Source: Sulfurimonas sp. (lineage in GTDB: Bacteria; Campylobacterota; Campylobacteria; Campylobacterales; Sulfurimonadaceae). From it: DNA of 64,000 nt. How positions within the stretch are numbered: position 1 is the stretch's first letter; each line of letters opens with the position of its first letter. A program made the translations under genes and the position numbers. The notes below the pieces were generated by a model, which ran no database searches, had not been told where the DNA came from, and saw only the letters and a program-made list of their open reading frames with translations. Location of the stretch: positions 1 to 64,000 of the forward strand of contig NZ_JALOAN010000007.1 of assembly GCF_023228785.1 (NCBI RefSeq), in the 5' to 3' direction. This document shows, piece after piece, positions 61,489 through 64,000 of the stretch.

Positions 61489-63024
61489 ATGAAGAAAAAA
61501 ACAAAACACTCTTTCTCAAGCGTAGTTTCTGTTAATCCATACAAAGATAGTTACTTTAGTGGTGCGTCTAGTTTCCTTTCTCAGGAAAGTTCGCCAAAAT
61601 ACTCTAAAGACCAGTACGCAATCTCTTACCTAAATACTAAAAGTTTCATAACATCGCAAATATCAATATCTAAAAATATCTCTGATGAAGATCTTTATGA
61701 TGCCATCAATAACAAAGTTTATGATGAGTTAGCTCTTGATCAAGCAGTTAGCTATCAAGTACAGTTTATAGAAACATTTAATTCACTTGATGAAGATGAT
61801 AGAAACTTTCATGTCTTTATAGTTGATCCTTTAGAACTTCAAGAGACTTTTGCTAATGTTGTCTCAAAGATTAAGTATATAGATACCATCATCCCTTCTC
61901 CTTTACTACTAAAATCTCTTTATGAAAAAGAGATTTTAGAGTCTAGTGGTGTAAATGCTTTTATATACTTTCAAGAAAATGATGCTTCTATCACAATATA
62001 TAGTGAACAAGAGTTTTTATATACAAAATCCATAAACTTCTCATTTTTACAGATGCATGAGAGATTTTGTGAGCTTTATGGAGAGAGAGTCCTTTATGAA
62101 GATTTTATGGACTTTCTTAGTAACCACAACCTAAAAGATACGCTTAGTGACTATAAAGAGTATTTTATTAAACTATATAAAGAGATATTTGCAAACATTA
62201 GTGATATTTTAACTTATGTAAAAAGAGCTTATGAATTAAAAACAATAGAACATATTTATATAGACTCTCAAATTCAAACTATAACAAAACTAGATGAAAT
62301 GAGTGAAGTTGAACTTGGCGTTGAATCTAGTAGTTATGATTTTAATTATGGTTTTGAGAGCGATGGTGTATATATAGATCAGCTTCACTCTTTGATGCAT
62401 ATATATACAACACTACCAAAAGATCAAAAGTACAACTGTAACTTTACACCATATCATAGACCACCAGAGTTTATGCAAAGACAAAGTGGTAAATTATTTA
62501 TGTTGAGCGCTGCTTCTTTGGTTATTGCTTTTGTATATCCTTTTACATATTGGACTTTAACATATGCACAAAATTTGCAATATAAATTGCTAGAAACAGA
62601 GTACACAGAGCTTCACAATATAAAAATTACAAGGGAAGCTATAATCAAAAACAAAGAAGCAGATAAAACTAAAGTTGCAACTCTTCTACAACAAGAAAAA
62701 AAAGATTATGCAGAGAAAAAGTCAACTCTTGTTAAGATCCATGATGTAAAAGTAAACTATCCTATGAAAGCAAAGCTTCTCTCTATGTTTACAAAAGACT
62801 TAAATAAATTTACCATAAAAGTAGACTCTATTACTTATGATGAAGATAAGGATAAAAAAACTTTTACACTAAATCTACTTTCTAAAAAAGATAAAAAAAT
62901 CACTCAAATGGTAGAATACTTAACAAAAGCATATGAAGGGAGATATGATTTTTCCCTAAGACGAATAGAGCTTAAAGATGATCCAAATCAATACTTTAGT
63001 GAGTTAAAGGTGGTTATATTATGA
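61489..63024 (+). CDS. PilM-PilN (GspL-like) fusion of a type IV pilus / type II secretion system
   Basis: 511 residues: a cytoplasmic part of ~330 residues of the actin-like PilM/GspL kind, one transmembrane helix (about 338-358, LFMLSAASLVIAFVYPF), a coiled coil (about 370-420) and a periplasmic ferredoxin-like domain, as in PilN. Thus one protein covers the roles of PilM and PilN. It links the cytoplasmic ATPase to the periplasmic PilO/PilP part. In Campylobacterota related genes serve natural transformation or pilus assembly. It overlaps the next gene by 4 bases. Confidence 0.65.
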   Translation: MKKKTKHSFSSVVSVNPYKDSYFSGASSFLSQESSPKYSKDQYAISYLNTKSFITSQISISKNISDEDLYDAINNKVYDELALDQAVSYQVQFIETFNSLDEDDRNFHVFIVDPLELQETFANVVSKIKYIDTIIPSPLLLKSLYEKEILESSGVNAFIYFQENDASITIYSEQEFLYTKSINFSFLQMHERFCELYGERVLYEDFMDFLSNHNLKDTLSDYKEYFIKLYKEIFANISDILTYVKRAYELKTIEHIYIDSQIQTITKLDEMSEVELGVESSSYDFNYGFESDGVYIDQLHSLMHIYTTLPKDQKYNCNFTPYHRPPEFMQRQSGKLFMLSAASLVIAFVYPFTYWTLTYAQNLQYKLLETEYTELHNIKITREAIIKNKEADKTKVATLLQQEKKDYAEKKSTLVKIHDVKVNYPMKAKLLSMFTKDLNKFTIKVDSITYDEDKDKKTFTLNLLSKKDKKITQMVEYLTKAYEGRYDFSLRRIELKDDPNQYFSELKVVIL

Positions 63025-63653
63025 AAATAAATATTGAAGACTACTTACAAAGTATAGATGCTTCTTTTAAAAATAAAAGTCAAAAAGACATATATATGAC
63101 ATATATTATGGTTTTTGGTGTGATTTTCGCATTTTCATACCTTCTTTTTTGGGATAGCTCAGAAGCAGCCTTTAAAGAGACAAATAAGCAAATAAACCAA
63201 ATAACTTCTAAAATAAATGCTGATAAAGCCTACCTACAAGTAAATCCAGAGAGCAAAATTGCCAGTTTGGATCTAGAGATTAAAAAGTTAAATAATAATC
63301 TTGAGATACATAAAAATAATAATGCATACATAAAAAGTAAAATAGAGACTATCTCTTCACTTATTTATGATGAGAGAACTTGGGGTGAATATCTACACTC
63401 TATCTCTACAAATGCTAAAAAATATGGTATTAAAATTGTAGACTTTACAAATGAGTATGCTAAAACAGACAAGTCTTTTGGACATATTTTAGATATAGAG
63501 TTAAAAACAACTGCTAAGTATACAAATACGCTAAGATTTATAAACTCATTAGAGCAAAGTGAGTTAGTAGTAGATATTCATAAAGTAAAAATAAAAGCAA
63601 ATGAAAGACTTGACACAGATCTATCTATTTCAGTTTGGGGGATTACATACTAA
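63021..63653 (+). CDS. PilO-like assembly protein
   Basis: 210 residues with one transmembrane helix (about 30-47), a coiled coil (about 52-110) and a C-terminal ferredoxin-like domain (about 115-205), the PilO/GspM layout. It overlaps the preceding PilMN-like gene by 4 bases and the following gene by 1 base. It should form an inner-membrane heterodimer with the PilN part of its neighbour. Sequence similarity to PilO is weak; topology and position carry the call. Confidence 0.65.
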   Translation: MKINIEDYLQSIDASFKNKSQKDIYMTYIMVFGVIFAFSYLLFWDSSEAAFKETNKQINQITSKINADKAYLQVNPESKIASLDLEIKKLNNNLEIHKNNNAYIKSKIETISSLIYDERTWGEYLHSISTNAKKYGIKIVDFTNEYAKTDKSFGHILDIELKTTAKYTNTLRFINSLEQSELVVDIHKVKIKANERLDTDLSISVWGITY

Positions 63654-64000
63654 TGAAAATATACAAAATCATCATAGCATCTCTCTTGTTTTTTCAAGTT
63701 GCTCTTAGTGCAAATGAACTTTCATGGGTTGATACTCAAGTAGATGCAATCAAACCGGCAAGAATTGGTATGAATAATTCTGAAATCTTAAAGATACAAG
63801 ATCCGTTTATATTTTACAAAAAAAGTTCTGAAAAAAGCAAAAACAAAAAAGTAGCTCATGTTGCAAAAGCAAGTATTAAAAAATCTTCTACTACATCAAC
63901 TATCAGCGCTATAAAGCAAACACCTCAATCTATGAAACTTAGTGCTATCATAAACAACTCTGCACTCATTAATGGAGAATGGTATAGAGTAAATCAAAAC
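63653..64000 (+). CDS. PilP-like protein, partial at right edge
   Basis: The first 116 residues of a secreted protein with signal peptide (MKIYKIIIASLLFFQVALSA), a segment with IQDPFIFYKKS typical of the PilP linker, a low-complexity Lys/Ser stretch, and the start of a beta domain (MKLSAIINNSALINGEWYRV). PilP-like proteins connect PilNO to the outer-membrane secretin. The ATG overlaps the previous stop (TAATG). The gene continues beyond the window. Confidence 0.6.
   Translation, partial: MKIYKIIIASLLFFQVALSANELSWVDTQVDAIKPARIGMNNSEILKIQDPFIFYKKSSEKSKNKKVAHVAKASIKKSSTTSTISAIKQTPQSMKLSAIINNSALINGEWYRVNQN

Noticed and set aside
1..64000. tRNA, rRNA, transposase, integrase or prophage genes
   Set aside because: None was recognised on either strand by reading; a covariance-model scan would be needed to exclude small RNAs.

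Overview
The window looks like a low-GC chromosomal segment from a Campylobacterota (Epsilonproteobacteria) sulfur oxidiser and denitrifier, most like Sulfurimonas. The evidence is an epsilonproteobacterial clade II nos cluster (NosZ with a C-terminal cytochrome c domain, nosB, nosG/C1/C2/H, no nosR), a soxXYZAB locus, a CetB-like PAS protein, adjacent Csd6- and Csd4-like peptidoglycan peptidases, and many multi-PAS and c-di-GMP signalling proteins. The genus call is inference from gene content, not from a database match.

Layout. 1-10018 (+): the nitrous oxide reductase cluster, running nosZ (3' end)-nosB-nosD-nosG-nosC1-nosC2-nosH-nosF-nosL-nosY, then a divergent NosL-like protein, a PAS protein and a second full-length NosD paralogue. 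10020-22853 (-): sulfur oxidation, read from right to left as periplasmic sensor, response regulator, histidine kinase, soxX-Y-Z-A-B, porin, metallo-beta-lactamase, thioredoxin, two secreted DsrE-like proteins and DsbD. Two copies of a palindromic repeat element interrupt this locus. 23062-24092: a small cytochrome c, a coiled-coil protein and a decayed toxin-antitoxin pair. 24247-28840 (-): an accessory operon with a one-repeat ankyrin mini-protein, a SIR2-family protein and a Rad50/SMC-like ABC ATPase with a zinc hook. It is the best candidate for an undescribed or little-described anti-phage system, resembling Lamassu / ABC-three-component systems. 29014-38304: beta-CASP nuclease, a giant hybrid histidine kinase, a DUF255 thioredoxin-fold protein, a tiny lipoprotein, plsC and pdxJ. 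38350-44292 (-): heavy-metal RND efflux (CzcA/CusA, His-rich adaptor, TolC-like) with a repeat-filled gap and a small secreted protein. 44336-53262 (-): tlyA, ligA, an unknown coiled-coil protein, an EAL protein with a degenerate GGDEF domain, a MATE exporter apparently starting at ATT, a small protein and an MFS transporter. 53392-64000 (+): flaG, argG, a ferredoxin-thioredoxin-reductase/rhodanese fusion, rplI, hslV, hslU, era, csd6-like, csd4-like and the start of a PilM/N-PilO-PilP-type assembly operon.

How the parts fit. Thiosulfate oxidation by periplasmic Sox proteins feeds electrons to c-type cytochromes, and the Nos system is a terminal acceptor for N2O. The secreted thioredoxin, DsbD and DsrE-like proteins probably maintain or handle the SoxYZ sulfur carrier or its thiols. 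The kinase, regulator and sensor upstream of soxX are the obvious candidates to control it. Two FNR/CRP-like boxes precede nosB. The defence-like operon sits between housekeeping genes beside toxin-antitoxin debris, as expected for an accessory insertion site. No tRNA, rRNA, CRISPR array, IS element or phage genes were seen.
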